A DNA stretch of 64,000 nucleotides from Rhodobiaceae bacterium UBA7804. Its GTDB lineage: Bacteria > Pseudomonadota > Alphaproteobacteria > Parvibaculales > Parvibaculaceae. The position numbers were made by a program, and so were the translations under genes. Location of the stretch: positions 62,001 through 126,000 of the forward strand of contig DLCG01000004.1 of NCBI GenBank assembly GCA_002480495.1, read 5' to 3'. Every line of letters starts with the position of its first letter. Positions within the stretch are counted from its first letter, which is position 1. Under the pieces are notes generated by a model, which was given only the letters and a program-made list of their open reading frames with translations, did no database searches and was not told the origin of the DNA. Positions 9,640-20,390 of the stretch are shown in pieces.

Positions 9640-10136
9640 GTCAAAATCAACCAGATCGTGTCTAGAAATACGAAGGATAGGATCGCGAACAAGGCAGCGA
9701 TCATGTCGTCGATCATCACGCCAAAACCGCCCTTGAAGCGGCGCTCCATCGCGCGTATCGGCCAAGGCTTCAGAATATCGAAAAAGCGGAAGAGGAAGAA
9801 CCCGGCGGTCCAACCTGCGATGGTCATGGGTAGCGCCGCAAGGACAAGAAAGATCGCCGCCACTTCATCGATCACAACCTCGGGTGCGTCGTCCTTCTCT
9901 GCCGCCCGGCAGAACAGTCCGGCCGCCCAGACGCCGCCAGTGAATGCGGCGAGGGAACAGAAAAGCAAAACCCACGAACCGCCGGCCCATCCGACAAGGA
10001 TTGCGACGGGGAAGGCGAACAAGGTGCCCCAGGTCCCCGGAGCGGGACGAATGAGCCCGGCGCCGAACCATGTCGCAGCTAGCGCGGCTGGATGAAAAAA
10101 CGGCAGGGAAGGGGGGAGCGGTGTCAGTCGAGCCAT
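9636..10136 (-). CDS. pgpA: Phosphatidylglycerophosphatase A
   Basis: About 166 residues, membrane enzyme that dephosphorylates phosphatidylglycerol phosphate. Family motifs are visible: ATWFGAGLIRPAPGTWGTL, the acidic VIDEVAA segment and FRFFDILKPWPI. It has three to four hydrophobic helices. I place the start at ATG 10136 (MARLTPLPPS), just after the ispDF stop; an ATG 30 bases upstream would overlap ispDF. It sits in the minus-strand run ispDF-pgpA-pncC. Confidence 0.93.
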   Translation of the reverse strand: MARLTPLPPSLPFFHPAALAATWFGAGLIRPAPGTWGTLFAFPVAILVGWAGGSWVLLFCSLAAFTGGVWAAGLFCRAAEKDDAPEVVIDEVAAIFLVLAALPMTIAGWTAGFFLFRFFDILKPWPIRAMERRFKGGFGVMIDDMIAALFAILSFVFLDTIWLILT

Positions 10137-10143
10137 TGGCGGC

Positions 10144-11295
10144 CTACCGGAACAAGAGTGTCGCAAGTGCTTGCGCGGCGATACCCTCGCCGCGCCCTGT
10201 AAAGCCGAGACCTTCCGTCGTCGTCGCCTTCACGCTGATGCGCGCCATATCCGCGCCGATGATTTCGGCAATGCGTTGGCGCATGGCAAGGACATGAGGC
10301 CCGATCTTCGGCCGTTCGCAGATCAGCGTGAGGTCGATGTTGGATATCTGCGCGCCTGCCTCGCGCGCAAGTTCGACGGCATGCGCGAGGAAGATATCCG
10401 AGGACGCACCCTTCCACTTCGGATCGCTTGGAGGAAAGTGCTGGCCGATATCGCCCGCACCGATCGCGCCCAGCACGGCATCGGTGATCGCATGGAGGCC
10501 GGCATCGGCATCCGAATGGCCGACGAGACCTTGTTCATGCGGCACCTTGACGCCGCATAACCAGACATGGTCGCCAGGGCCGAAGCGATGAACATCGAAG
10601 CCCGTTCCGGTCCTCACATCCAGGGTGCTCGTCAATATCCGCTCCGCCCGCTTGAGATCTTCCGCGCTGGTGATCTTGATGTTGTCTTCATCGCCCTCGA
10701 CTATCGCCACCTCGACTCCTGCCGCCGAGGCCACGGCGACATCGTCCGTATAGTCTTGTCCTGAGGCTTGCCGATGCGCCTCCAGAATGGCCTTGAACCG
10801 GAATGCCTGGGGTGTTTGCGCACGCCAGAGGCCGCTTCGGTCGAGCGTCTCGCCTGCGCGCCCTTCCGGTGTCGCGCGGCGAAGCGTATCCGTGACTGCA
10901 ATTGCCGCGAGCGCGCCTTCATGAACCGAGAGCGCCGAAATGCATTCCGAGATGAGCTGCGCTGATACGAGCGGGCGGGCTCCATCATGGATGAGGACAT
11001 GGTCTGGAGCGGCAGCGGATAATGTTTCGAGTCCAGCCCTTACGGAGGCCTGCCGGGTCGCGCCGCCGGTGCAGGCAGGCAGCAGTTTGGGCAGGCCGGC
11101 AGCAGCGATTTCGAACGCTTCCCGGTCGTCTTCATGAATAACGGTCAGCACACTCGAAATCTGCGGATGGCTGGAGAATGCCATTAGGGTCCGGCGAAGC
11201 ACGGGCTCCCCGGCAAGCTGTCGGTATTGCTTGGGAGCGCCCGGCCCCGCGCGGCTGCCGCGGCCGGCCGCCACAATCAGCGCGGCGACATTCAT
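10144..11295 (-). CDS. ispDF: Bifunctional IspD/IspF of the MEP isoprenoid pathway
   Basis: 383 residues from ATG 11295 (MNVAALIVAAGRGSRAG). The N-terminal half is the cytidylyltransferase (2-C-methyl-D-erythritol 4-phosphate to CDP-ME; nucleotide-binding LIVAAGRGSRAG). The C-terminal half is 2C-methyl-D-erythritol 2,4-cyclodiphosphate synthase with the zinc-binding GTGFDVHRF and the VGHSDADAGLHAITDA motif. The two enzymes catalyse non-consecutive steps yet are fused, a state known from several alpha- and epsilonproteobacteria. It is divergent from dusB across about 110 bases. Confidence 0.97.
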   Translation of the reverse strand: MNVAALIVAAGRGSRAGPGAPKQYRQLAGEPVLRRTLMAFSSHPQISSVLTVIHEDDREAFEIAAAGLPKLLPACTGGATRQASVRAGLETLSAAAPDHVLIHDGARPLVSAQLISECISALSVHEGALAAIAVTDTLRRATPEGRAGETLDRSGLWRAQTPQAFRFKAILEAHRQASGQDYTDDVAVASAAGVEVAIVEGDEDNIKITSAEDLKRAERILTSTLDVRTGTGFDVHRFGPGDHVWLCGVKVPHEQGLVGHSDADAGLHAITDAVLGAIGAGDIGQHFPPSDPKWKGASSDIFLAHAVELAREAGAQISNIDLTLICERPKIGPHVLAMRQRIAEIIGADMARISVKATTTEGLGFTGRGEGIAAQALATLLFR

Positions 11296-11341
11296 GTTTG
11301 CTCGTTTCGCACCCTGATTGGTCATAGGCAAGCGATTTGGC

Positions 11342-11370
11342 TTGCTGAAACTTTAGGCAAACGCTAAATT
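11342..11370 (+). promoter_or_regulatory. Weak sigma70-like promoter candidate for the dusB-ntr operon
   Basis: TTGCTG, 17-base spacer, TAAATT in the divergent ispDF/dusB gap. Each box matches the consensus only partly. If used, transcription would start near 11377, after the TTG at 11369 but before the TTG at 11408, which supports the shorter dusB start. Confidence 0.3.
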
Positions 11371-11407
11371 GGACAAAATTTGTGCAAATCCAGCTGGTGC
11401 CCAAAGT

Positions 11408-12438
<1,031 letters not shown>

Positions 12439-12439
<1 letters not shown>

Positions 12440-13566
12440 TGTCTCAGGTTGTTCGCGCCTTCGGCCCCGGCGGTCCGCCGGAAGCGAATGTGATCCTCAA
12501 GTCGATGCCGCATCCGGTGATCCTCGTCGACCGCGATATGCGCATCGAATATGTCAACGACAGCGCGCAGGAGTTCTTCGCTGCGAGCTCGGCCATGCTG
12601 CTCGGCCATCCGCTCAGCGACATCGTTGCGTTCGGAAGTCCGGTGATCGCGCTTATCGATCAGGTATTCGAACGCGGCGTTTCCGTCAACGAATATGGCG
12701 TCGAAATCGGCACGCCCCGCATCGGCGACCGTCAGGTCGATATTCAGGTGACGCCGCTCACCGAATATCCCGGTCACGTGCTTCTGCTGCTTCAGGTCCG
12801 CACGATGGCGCAGAAGATGGACCGTCAGCTCACCCATCGCGGCGCGGCACGCTCGGTGACGGGCATGGCTGCGATCCTGGCTCATGAAATCAAGAACCCC
12901 TTGTCCGGTATTCGCGGAGCCGCGCAGCTCCTCGAAATTTCCGGCTCCCCCGAGGACAAGACGCTGACGCGCCTCATCTGCGAGGAGACGGACCGCATCT
13001 GCAAGCTCGTCGACCGTATGGAAGTTTTCTCCGACGAACGGCCGGTGCCGCGGGAGCCCGTGAATATTCACCTTGTGCTCGGCCACGTGAAACAACTCGC
13101 GGCAACAGGCTTCGCAAAGAACATCCGCATCGTCGAGGAGTACGATCCTTCTCTGCCGCCCGTTCTCGGCGACAAGGATCAGCTCATCCAGGTCTTCCTG
13201 AATCTCGTGAAGAATGCAGCGGAAGCCATTGGCGGGTCCGATGGCGAAATCGTCCTGACGACGGCGTACAGGCCCGGCGTGCGCCTTTCCATGCCCGGTA
13301 GCCGCGATCGCGTAAGCCTTCCGCTCGAGATATGCGTGATAGACGACGGGCCCGGCGTTCCCGACGATCTGATGGAGCATCTGTTCGATCCCTTCGTCAC
13401 GACGAAATCTTCCGGCACGGGACTGGGGCTTGCGCTCGTCGCAAAGATCATCGGCGACCACGGCGGCATCATCGAATGCGAAAGCCTGCCGAGACGGACG
13501 ATATTCAGGGTGTTGCTGCCCATGCATACGGGCGCAACCGTTGCCCACGACGAAAACGCGCACTGA
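12439..13566 (+). CDS. ntrB: Nitrogen-regulation sensor kinase NtrB (GlnL)
   Basis: 375 residues, soluble. PAS domain at about 15-120, then a dimerisation/phosphotransfer helix with His149 (LAHEIKNPL) and a HATPase domain (NLVKNAAEA N-box, DDGPGVP, GTGLGLAL). It phosphorylates NtrC when PII signals low nitrogen. It begins on the dusB stop and ends 13 bases before ntrC, so it is part of the same operon. Confidence 0.96.
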
Positions 13567-13579
13567 CAGGAGAGGCCCC

Positions 13580-15022
13580 ATGCCAAGCGGCACTATTCTT
13601 CTCGCGGATGACGATGCGGCGATCCGGACCGTGCTCAACCAGGCGCTGGGAAGGGTCGGATACGAGGTGCGCTCGACCGGTAACGCGGCCACTCTGTGGC
13701 GCTGGGTAAGTCAGGGCGAGGGCGATCTCATCATCACCGACGTCGTGATGCCGGACGAAAATGCCTTCGATCTCATACCGCGCATCAAGCGCGCCCGTCC
13801 GGAACTCCCCATTGTCGTCATGAGCGCGCAGAACACGCTCAAGACCGCCATCACTGCGGCCGAGCGCGGCGCGTATGAGTATCTGCCAAAGCCTTTTGAT
13901 CTGAACGAACTGATCCGCGTTGTTGATCGCGCCATGACGACGCCGCGCGAACCTGCGATTGCAAGACAGCAACCGGAGGAAGACGAAAAGATTCCGCTCA
14001 TTGGCCGCTCTCCGGCCATGCAGGATATCTACCGTGTTCTGGCGCGGCTCATGCAGACGGATTTGACCGTCATGATTTCGGGAGAGTCGGGAACCGGCAA
14101 GGAGCTTGTCGCGCGCGCCCTTCACGACTACGGACGCCGGCGCAACGGTCCCTTCGTCGCGGTCAACATGGCCGCGATCCCGCGCGAGCTCATCGAAAGC
14201 GAACTTTTCGGTCATGAGAAAGGTGCCTTCACAGGCGCAAGCCAGCGCGCGACGGGCCGCTTCGAACAGGCCGAGGGCGGTACCCTTTTTCTGGATGAAA
14301 TCGGCGACATGCCGATGGAGGCACAGACGCGCCTTTTGCGCGTTCTTCAGCAAGGCGAATACACGACGGTCGGCGGACGAACGCCGATCAAAACGGACGT
14401 GCGCATCGTGGCAGCGACGAACCGTGACCTGCGCCAACTCATAAACCAGGGCCTGTTTCGCGAAGATCTGTTCTTCCGGTTGAACGTCGTGCCGATCCGT
14501 CTGCCGCCGCTGCGCGAACGCACGGAGGATATTCCCGACCTCGTCCGTCATTTCCTCGGGCAGGCCGAAGACGAAGGACTGCCGCCCAAGACCATCGACG
14601 CCGAGGGCATGGAGCTTCTCAAGCGCTATCGCTGGCCGGGCAATGTCCGCGAGCTTGAAAACCTCGTGCGCCGTCTCGCCGCGCTCTACACCGAGGAGAC
14701 GATCGGCTCGGCAATCCTCGAATCGGAGCTGGCGGAACCCGATTTTGGCAAACCCGCCGAACAGGCGTCGGTCGACGAACCGCTGTCTTCTTCCGTGGAA
14801 CGCACGCTGAACCGCATCTTTGCCGCGCATGGCGAGGACCTTCCGCCACCGGGCCTCTATGACCGTCTGCTGAAAGAGGTGGAAAGGCCGCTTTTCAGCA
14901 TGAGTCTTGCGGCGACCCGGGGAAACCAGATCAAGGCCGCGCATCTGCTGGGTATCAACCGGAATACGCTCAGAAAGAAGATTCGCGAACTCGATATCCA
15001 GGTCATCCGCGGTCTGAAATGA
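13580..15022 (+). CDS. ntrC: Nitrogen-regulation response regulator NtrC (sigma54 activator)
   Basis: 480 residues. Receiver domain (1-120, phospho-acceptor Asp54 in IITDVVMP), AAA+ domain with Walker A GESGTGKE (168-175) and the sigma54-contact loop GAFTGA (215-220), and a Fis-type C-terminal helix-turn-helix (NQIKAAHLLGINRNTLRKKI). With all three modules intact it should activate sigma54 promoters of nitrogen genes. Start: ATG 13580 with AGGAGAGG upstream. Confidence 0.97.
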   Translation: MPSGTILLADDDAAIRTVLNQALGRVGYEVRSTGNAATLWRWVSQGEGDLIITDVVMPDENAFDLIPRIKRARPELPIVVMSAQNTLKTAITAAERGAYEYLPKPFDLNELIRVVDRAMTTPREPAIARQQPEEDEKIPLIGRSPAMQDIYRVLARLMQTDLTVMISGESGTGKELVARALHDYGRRRNGPFVAVNMAAIPRELIESELFGHEKGAFTGASQRATGRFEQAEGGTLFLDEIGDMPMEAQTRLLRVLQQGEYTTVGGRTPIKTDVRIVAATNRDLRQLINQGLFREDLFFRLNVVPIRLPPLRERTEDIPDLVRHFLGQAEDEGLPPKTIDAEGMELLKRYRWPGNVRELENLVRRLAALYTEETIGSAILESELAEPDFGKPAEQASVDEPLSSSVERTLNRIFAAHGEDLPPPGLYDRLLKEVERPLFSMSLAATRGNQIKAAHLLGINRNTLRKKIRELDIQVIRGLK

Positions 15023-15218
15023 CCGGTACTGGTGGTTAATGCCGCTCCGGCCCATCTATGACACTGATGTAAACAGGCAACATTGTTGTTGAACGGTATC
15101 GTTTGCCGATACAGAATGCAGCCCTGCCGCAGAGGGAGCGTGGCGCATCGGGCACAGCACGGATGCATCTCGGGTTAATAGCCCAGGCAATCTCCTGCGC
15201 CGCCACGCAGGAACAGGC

Positions 15219-17564
15219 ATGGTACCGACAGATCAGGCACATGACGCCGGGCAGGACCGGGCGGGAAGCTGGGAGGGACGGCTCTGGCAGCTGGTAAACC
15301 GCCGCCGTTTCTCCACGACCTTCTCGATAGGTCTTGTGGTCGCGGCGATCTGCCTTGGTTCCTTCACCTATATGCTGCTCACGGGGCTCACGCCCTTTGA
15401 GCCCACGCGGCCGGTTCTGATCTCCCTTCTTTTGACGAATCTGGCCGTTGTCCTCGTCCTCTTCGCGCTCATTTTCTGGCGTCTGATCCGGGTCATCCTT
15501 GCCCGCGTCAGCGGGACCGCCGGGGCGAAGCTGCATGCGCGGCTGGTGACCATGTTCGCGGTCGTCGCCGTGATGCCGGCAATCATTGTTGCCGTGTTTG
15601 CCGCCGTAACGCTCAATCGCGGCCTCGATACATGGTTCGGCGAACGCGCCCAGCTGATCATCTCGAACGCGGAAACGGTCGCCGAAGCCTATCTGAATGA
15701 GCATCGGCAGGTGCTTCGCGGAGATACGCTCGCGATGGCAACGGATATCGATCGCGAGGCGTCGCTGATACTTGCCGATCCTGCCTATTTCCATCGTCTG
15801 CTGACCGGGCAGATGCGCCTTCGGTCGTTGCACGGTGCCTATATCATTCGTTCGGACGGCCGCATCCTTGCAAAGGCGGGCGGTAGCGTCGAAGTGGGCA
15901 TGCCCGCAGCCACCTATTTCGATACGGCGAGGTCGGATGATGTCGCCCTGTTTGTCGTGGAGGATCACAACCAGATCCGCGCGCTGGTGGCGTTGCCCTC
16001 GCTCGATAATACCTTTCTCTACGTCGCCCGTTTCGTGGATGCTCAGGTGCTGGAACATCTGGCGGAAACGCGGGCCGCGGTTACTGAATATGAAAGCCTC
16101 GAGACCAGGCGCAACCAGTTCCAGATAACCTTCGCATTGATTTACGTGACGGTCGCGCTCATCACTTTGCTGGCCGCCATCTGGCTCGGTCTCTGGGCCG
16201 CGAACAGGATCGTGGATCCGATATCGCGGCTCGTCAGAGCGGCCGAGCGCGTCAGTGTCGGCGATCTTCGCGCGCGCGTACCTGTGAGCGGCACCGGCGA
16301 TGAACTCGACATGCTGACGGGCGCCTTCAACAGGATGACGAGCCAGCTTGAGAGTCAGCGTAACGATCTCATCGAGGCGAACCACCAGCTGGACGAACGC
16401 CGCCAGTTCACGGAGGCAGTGCTGTCGGGTGTCAGCGCCGGTGTGCTGGGCCTCGACAATGAAGGCCGCGTGACCCATGCGAACCGCGCGGCGCTCCGTT
16501 TCTTCCGGCTCACCGAAGCGAAGCTGCTCGGTCGCTCTGTGGCAACGGCGATTCCCGAAATGGCATCGGCGGTCGCAGACGCACGCGCTCATCCCGACCG
16601 GACGGCACAGGCGCAGGTCATCATTCCCGAGGGAGGGCAGGACCGCACTCTCAATGTCCGCGTTACACGCGAGATGACGGATTCCGGCCAGGGCGGGTTC
16701 GTGTTGACATTCGACGACATCACCGAGCTTGTTCGCGCGCAGCGGACTTCCGCATGGGCAGATGTCGCGCGTCGTATCGCTCATGAAATCAAGAATCCGC
16801 TGACCCCGATCCAGCTTTCGGCGGAGCGTCTGCGCCGCAAATACGGCAAGGAGATCGCGTCCGATCCCGAGATATTCGAGCAATGCACGCAGACGATCAT
16901 ACGTCAGGTAGGCGACATCGGACGGATGGTCGACGAGTTTTCGTCATTTGCTCGCATGCCGTCTGCATCGATGAAAGCGCTCGACCTCAATGAGATACTG
17001 CGTCAGGCGGTATTCCTGCAGCGTATCGGGCACCCCGAAATCGAATACGGGCTTGAGGTCCCGGCTGGCGAGACCATCATCGAATGCGACGGCCGGCTCG
17101 TCAGCCAGGCGCTCACGAATATTCTGAAAAACGCCGCCGAGGCAATCCGGGGGCATGATGAGGAAGAAGAAGACGAAGGAACGGCAAGCGAGAAGCAGCA
17201 GGGCAAGATCGGCCGTATTCACGTCATCATCGTTCAGGACGAAGACAATGTCACCGTCGTCGTTACGGACTCGGGCTGCGGACTTCCCGACAACAACAGG
17301 TCGAGGCTGACCGAGCCCTACATGACGACCCACGCGAAAGGTACGGGGCTGGGTCTTGCGATCGTGAACAAGGTCATGGAAGACCACGGTGGAGAACTCG
17401 TCCTTGAAGATGCGCCGGCTGACGAGGGGTGGGAGAGTGGTGCGAGAGTGCGGCTCGTCTTCCCCCGCCGGCGTTCCAGCGAAGACAAGGGAAAAGAGAA
17501 GAAAGCCCGAAGCGCGAGCAGCGCTGCGGGCGATCTAACGGAAGAGGCGGTTAATGGCGTCTGA
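15219..17564 (+). CDS. ntrY: Membrane sensor kinase NtrY
   Basis: 781 residues. Two N-terminal membrane helices, a third and a fourth flanking an extracytoplasmic sensor region (about 120-300), then HAMP, PAS, and the kinase domains with phosphoacceptor His522 (RRIAHEIKNPLTP) and ATP-site N-box NILKNAAEAI. An acidic stretch (EEEEDE) interrupts the ATP lid region. NtrYX senses nitrogen and redox state in alphaproteobacteria. The 196 bases before it hold a small GTATCG-N5-CGATAC inverted repeat at 15096-15112. The gene overlaps ntrX by 11 bases. Confidence 0.95.
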   Translation: MVPTDQAHDAGQDRAGSWEGRLWQLVNRRRFSTTFSIGLVVAAICLGSFTYMLLTGLTPFEPTRPVLISLLLTNLAVVLVLFALIFWRLIRVILARVSGTAGAKLHARLVTMFAVVAVMPAIIVAVFAAVTLNRGLDTWFGERAQLIISNAETVAEAYLNEHRQVLRGDTLAMATDIDREASLILADPAYFHRLLTGQMRLRSLHGAYIIRSDGRILAKAGGSVEVGMPAATYFDTARSDDVALFVVEDHNQIRALVALPSLDNTFLYVARFVDAQVLEHLAETRAAVTEYESLETRRNQFQITFALIYVTVALITLLAAIWLGLWAANRIVDPISRLVRAAERVSVGDLRARVPVSGTGDELDMLTGAFNRMTSQLESQRNDLIEANHQLDERRQFTEAVLSGVSAGVLGLDNEGRVTHANRAALRFFRLTEAKLLGRSVATAIPEMASAVADARAHPDRTAQAQVIIPEGGQDRTLNVRVTREMTDSGQGGFVLTFDDITELVRAQRTSAWADVARRIAHEIKNPLTPIQLSAERLRRKYGKEIASDPEIFEQCTQTIIRQVGDIGRMVDEFSSFARMPSASMKALDLNEILRQAVFLQRIGHPEIEYGLEVPAGETIIECDGRLVSQALTNILKNAAEAIRGHDEEEEDEGTASEKQQGKIGRIHVIIVQDEDNVTVVVTDSGCGLPDNNRSRLTEPYMTTHAKGTGLGLAIVNKVMEDHGGELVLEDAPADEGWESGARVRLVFPRRRSSEDKGKEKKARSASSAAGDLTEEAVNGV

Positions 17565-18948
17565 TATTCTGATAGTCGATGATGAAGCCGATATTCGCGA
17601 GTTGATATCGGGCATCCTGAACGATGAAGGCTACGATACGCGCAGCGCGGGCGACAGCGACAAGGCGTTGGCCGCGATAGAGGCGCGCCGTCCCGGACTC
17701 GTCATCCTCGATATCTGGCTCCAGGGAAGCCGGCTCGACGGTCTTGAACTGCTGGATATCATCCGCGAGCGTCATCCCGATCTCCCGGTCGTGATCATCA
17801 GCGGCCACGGGAATATCGAGACGGCCGTCTCCGCGATCAAGCAGGGCGCCTATGATTTCATCGAGAAGCCCTTCAAGGCCGACAGGTTGATCCTCGTTGT
17901 GCAGCGAGCCATCGAGGCGTTCAAGCTGCGCCGTGAGAATAACGAACTGCGCGTGAAGGTTGGCGACGACACGACCCTTGTCGGTGCATCTCCAGCCATT
18001 GCGCAGGTTCGCCAAACGGTGGAAAAGGTGGCGCCGACTAACAGCCGGGTTCTGATCAGCGGTCCGGCCGGATCGGGGAAGGAAGTTGTTGCGCGCCTTC
18101 TGCATGCGCGCTCGCGCCGCTCCAATCATGCATTCGTTGCGCTGAATGCCGCCAATATGGCGCCTGAACGGATGGAAGCCGAGCTCTTCGGTACGGAGGA
18201 AAGTGCGGCCGGGCCGCGCAAGGTCGGCGTCTTCGAGCAGGCCCATGGCGGTACGCTTTTCCTCGACGAAGTTTCCGAGATGCCGCTTGAAACGCAAAGC
18301 AAGATTCTGCGCGTTCTGGTCGATCAGACATTCGAACGCGTGGGGGGTGCCGCGCGCGTGAAAGTGGATGTTCGCGTGGTGTCTTCGTCGAGCCGCGATC
18401 TTCTGGAAGAAATTGCGAAGGGCCGGTTCCGCGAAGACCTCTATCATCGCCTGAACGTGGTGCCGATCGCGGTGCCGCCATTGGCGACGCGGCGCGAGGA
18501 CATTCCTCTTCTGGTCGAGCATTTCATGGGGCAGATATCGAATGCGACGGGTCTTCCGGTTCGTCGCGTTTCGGACGATGCGATGGCTGCCCTGCAAGCG
18601 CATGACTGGCCGGGCAATGTCCGGCAATTGAGGAACAATATCGAGCGTTTGCTGATCCTCTCCTCTGGAGACCCCAGCGCCGTGGTGACGGCGGACATGC
18701 TGCCGGCCGAGGTTGGCGCCTCAGCGCAGATGACGGTAAATGGCGCGGGCGGTGAACACATCATGGCTCTTCCGCTTCGCGAGGCGCGCGAGACTTTCGA
18801 GCGCGAATATCTCATGGCGCAGATCAGCCGTTTCGGCGGCAACATCTCTCGCACGGCGGCCTTCATCGGCATGGAGCGTTCCGCGCTGCACCGGAAGCTC
18901 AAATCGCTCGGTGTCGCGGCCGCCAACCGTCCGGACATTCCGGCCTGA
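17554..18948 (+). CDS. ntrX: Response regulator NtrX
   Basis: 464 residues. Receiver with Asp53 (LVILDIWLQGSRLDG), AAA+ domain with Walker A GPAGSGKE (170-177), and a Fis-type helix-turn-helix (NISRTAAFIGMERSALHRKL). Where NtrC has the sigma54-contact GAFTGA loop, this protein has ELFGTEESAAGPRKVG. It therefore probably regulates without the usual sigma54 remodelling, as reported for other NtrX proteins. Translation is coupled to ntrY by the 11-base overlap. Confidence 0.95.
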   Translation: MASDILIVDDEADIRELISGILNDEGYDTRSAGDSDKALAAIEARRPGLVILDIWLQGSRLDGLELLDIIRERHPDLPVVIISGHGNIETAVSAIKQGAYDFIEKPFKADRLILVVQRAIEAFKLRRENNELRVKVGDDTTLVGASPAIAQVRQTVEKVAPTNSRVLISGPAGSGKEVVARLLHARSRRSNHAFVALNAANMAPERMEAELFGTEESAAGPRKVGVFEQAHGGTLFLDEVSEMPLETQSKILRVLVDQTFERVGGAARVKVDVRVVSSSSRDLLEEIAKGRFREDLYHRLNVVPIAVPPLATRREDIPLLVEHFMGQISNATGLPVRRVSDDAMAALQAHDWPGNVRQLRNNIERLLILSSGDPSAVVTADMLPAEVGASAQMTVNGAGGEHIMALPLREARETFEREYLMAQISRFGGNISRTAAFIGMERSALHRKLKSLGVAAANRPDIPA

Positions 18949-18984
18949 TCCATCTGAAATGCGGCGAAACGGGAACCCCCGATC

Positions 18985-20361
18985 ATGAAGGTAATTGTCT
19001 GCGGAGCCGGTCAGGTCGGATTCGGCATTGCCCGCCAGTTGGCCTCCGAGCAGAACGACGTCACGGTGATCGATCAATCGCCGCAGCTCGTTCACCAGAT
19101 TTCGGATACGCTCGACGTGCGCGCCATCGTGGGGCATGGCGCCCATCCGGATGTTCTGGAGCGCGCGGGAGCCGCGTCGGCGGACATGCTCATCGCCGTT
19201 ACCTTCCATGACGAAGTGAACATGATCGCCTGTCAGGTGGCGCATTCCGTCTTCAAGGTGCCGACGAAGATCGCGCGTATACGCTCCCAGAGCTACTTGC
19301 AGCCGGGTTTCCAGGATCTCTTCTCGCAGGATCATCTACCGATCGACGTGATCATCTCGCCCGAACTCGAGGTCGGGAAGGCGGTGCTTCGCCGTCTCGC
19401 CGTGCCGGGCGCTTTCGACATTCTGAACTTCGCGGATGGCAAGGTAAGCGTCGTCGGTGTAACGCTCGAAGAAGATTGTCCCATCGTCAATACGCCGCTG
19501 CGCCAGCTGACCGACCTTTTCCCCGACCTCAAGTCGCGCGTCGTCGGCATCGTGCGCAATGGCGAACTTTTCGTGCCGCAGAGCGACGATCCCATGCTTG
19601 TCGGCGACGAAGCCTATTTTGCCGCGGATGTGCGCGATGTGCGCCGCACTCTCGGTATCTTCGGTCACGAAGAAACGGCGGCGCGCCGCATCATCATCGT
19701 AGGCGCGGGCAATATCGGCCTTCATGTTGCCCGTGAGCTGGAAACGAACCATCCCGGCACCCGCGTCAAGCTCATCGAGAACGACAGGGAAAAGGCGGTT
19801 CAGGCCGCGGACAAACTCAAGCGGTCGATCGTGCTTCACGGCGACGGCCTCGATCCCGAGCTTCTTCAGGAGGCGGGCATCGCGGAGACGGAAACCCTCG
19901 TCACGCTCACCAACAACGACCAGGCCAACATCCTTTCCTGCGTCGTCGCCAAGCGTGAAGGGTGTCAGCGCACCATGGCGCTCATCAACAACAACACCTA
20001 CGCGCCTCTGATGCGTGCACTCGGAATCGATGCCTTCATCAATCCGCGCGGCGCAACCGTGTCGACCGTCCTTCAGCATGTCCGTCGGGGCCGTATTCGC
20101 GGCCTGCAGTCGGTACATGACGGCGCCGCCGAAGTGATCGAGGCCGAAGCCCTCGAAACCTCGACGCTGGTCGGAAAGCCGCTCCGCGAAGTGAACCTGC
20201 CCGATGGAATTCTCGTCGGCGCGGTCATCCGCGACGAGGCGGTCATCATCCCGCGTGGCGGTACGGAAATCGAAGCTGGCGACCGTGTCGTCCTGTTTGC
20301 GCGTTCCGATCAGGTGAAGAAGGTGGAACAGATGTTCCGCGTCAGCCTCGAATTCTTCTGA
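18985..20361 (+). CDS. trkA: Trk potassium uptake regulatory protein TrkA
   Basis: 458 residues, two repeats of an RCK NAD-binding domain plus RCK-C. The nucleotide-binding glycine motifs are VIVCGAGQVGFGIA at residue 3 and IIIVGAGNIGLHVA in the middle. It gates the Trk/Ktr potassium channel from the cytoplasmic side. No trkH or trkG is in the window, so the channel must be elsewhere. Adjacency to ntrYX and hfq is common in alphaproteobacteria. Confidence 0.95.
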   Translation: MKVIVCGAGQVGFGIARQLASEQNDVTVIDQSPQLVHQISDTLDVRAIVGHGAHPDVLERAGAASADMLIAVTFHDEVNMIACQVAHSVFKVPTKIARIRSQSYLQPGFQDLFSQDHLPIDVIISPELEVGKAVLRRLAVPGAFDILNFADGKVSVVGVTLEEDCPIVNTPLRQLTDLFPDLKSRVVGIVRNGELFVPQSDDPMLVGDEAYFAADVRDVRRTLGIFGHEETAARRIIIVGAGNIGLHVARELETNHPGTRVKLIENDREKAVQAADKLKRSIVLHGDGLDPELLQEAGIAETETLVTLTNNDQANILSCVVAKREGCQRTMALINNNTYAPLMRALGIDAFINPRGATVSTVLQHVRRGRIRGLQSVHDGAAEVIEAEALETSTLVGKPLREVNLPDGILVGAVIRDEAVIIPRGGTEIEAGDRVVLFARSDQVKKVEQMFRVSLEFF

Positions 20362-20390
20362 GGCATCGGGACGGTAGGGAGCAGCTCGCC

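Noticed and set aside
15036..16883. 615-codon minus-strand open frame over ntrY
   Set aside because: Shadow of ntrY; composition is His/Arg/Asp-rich and no start signal or family similarity is seen.
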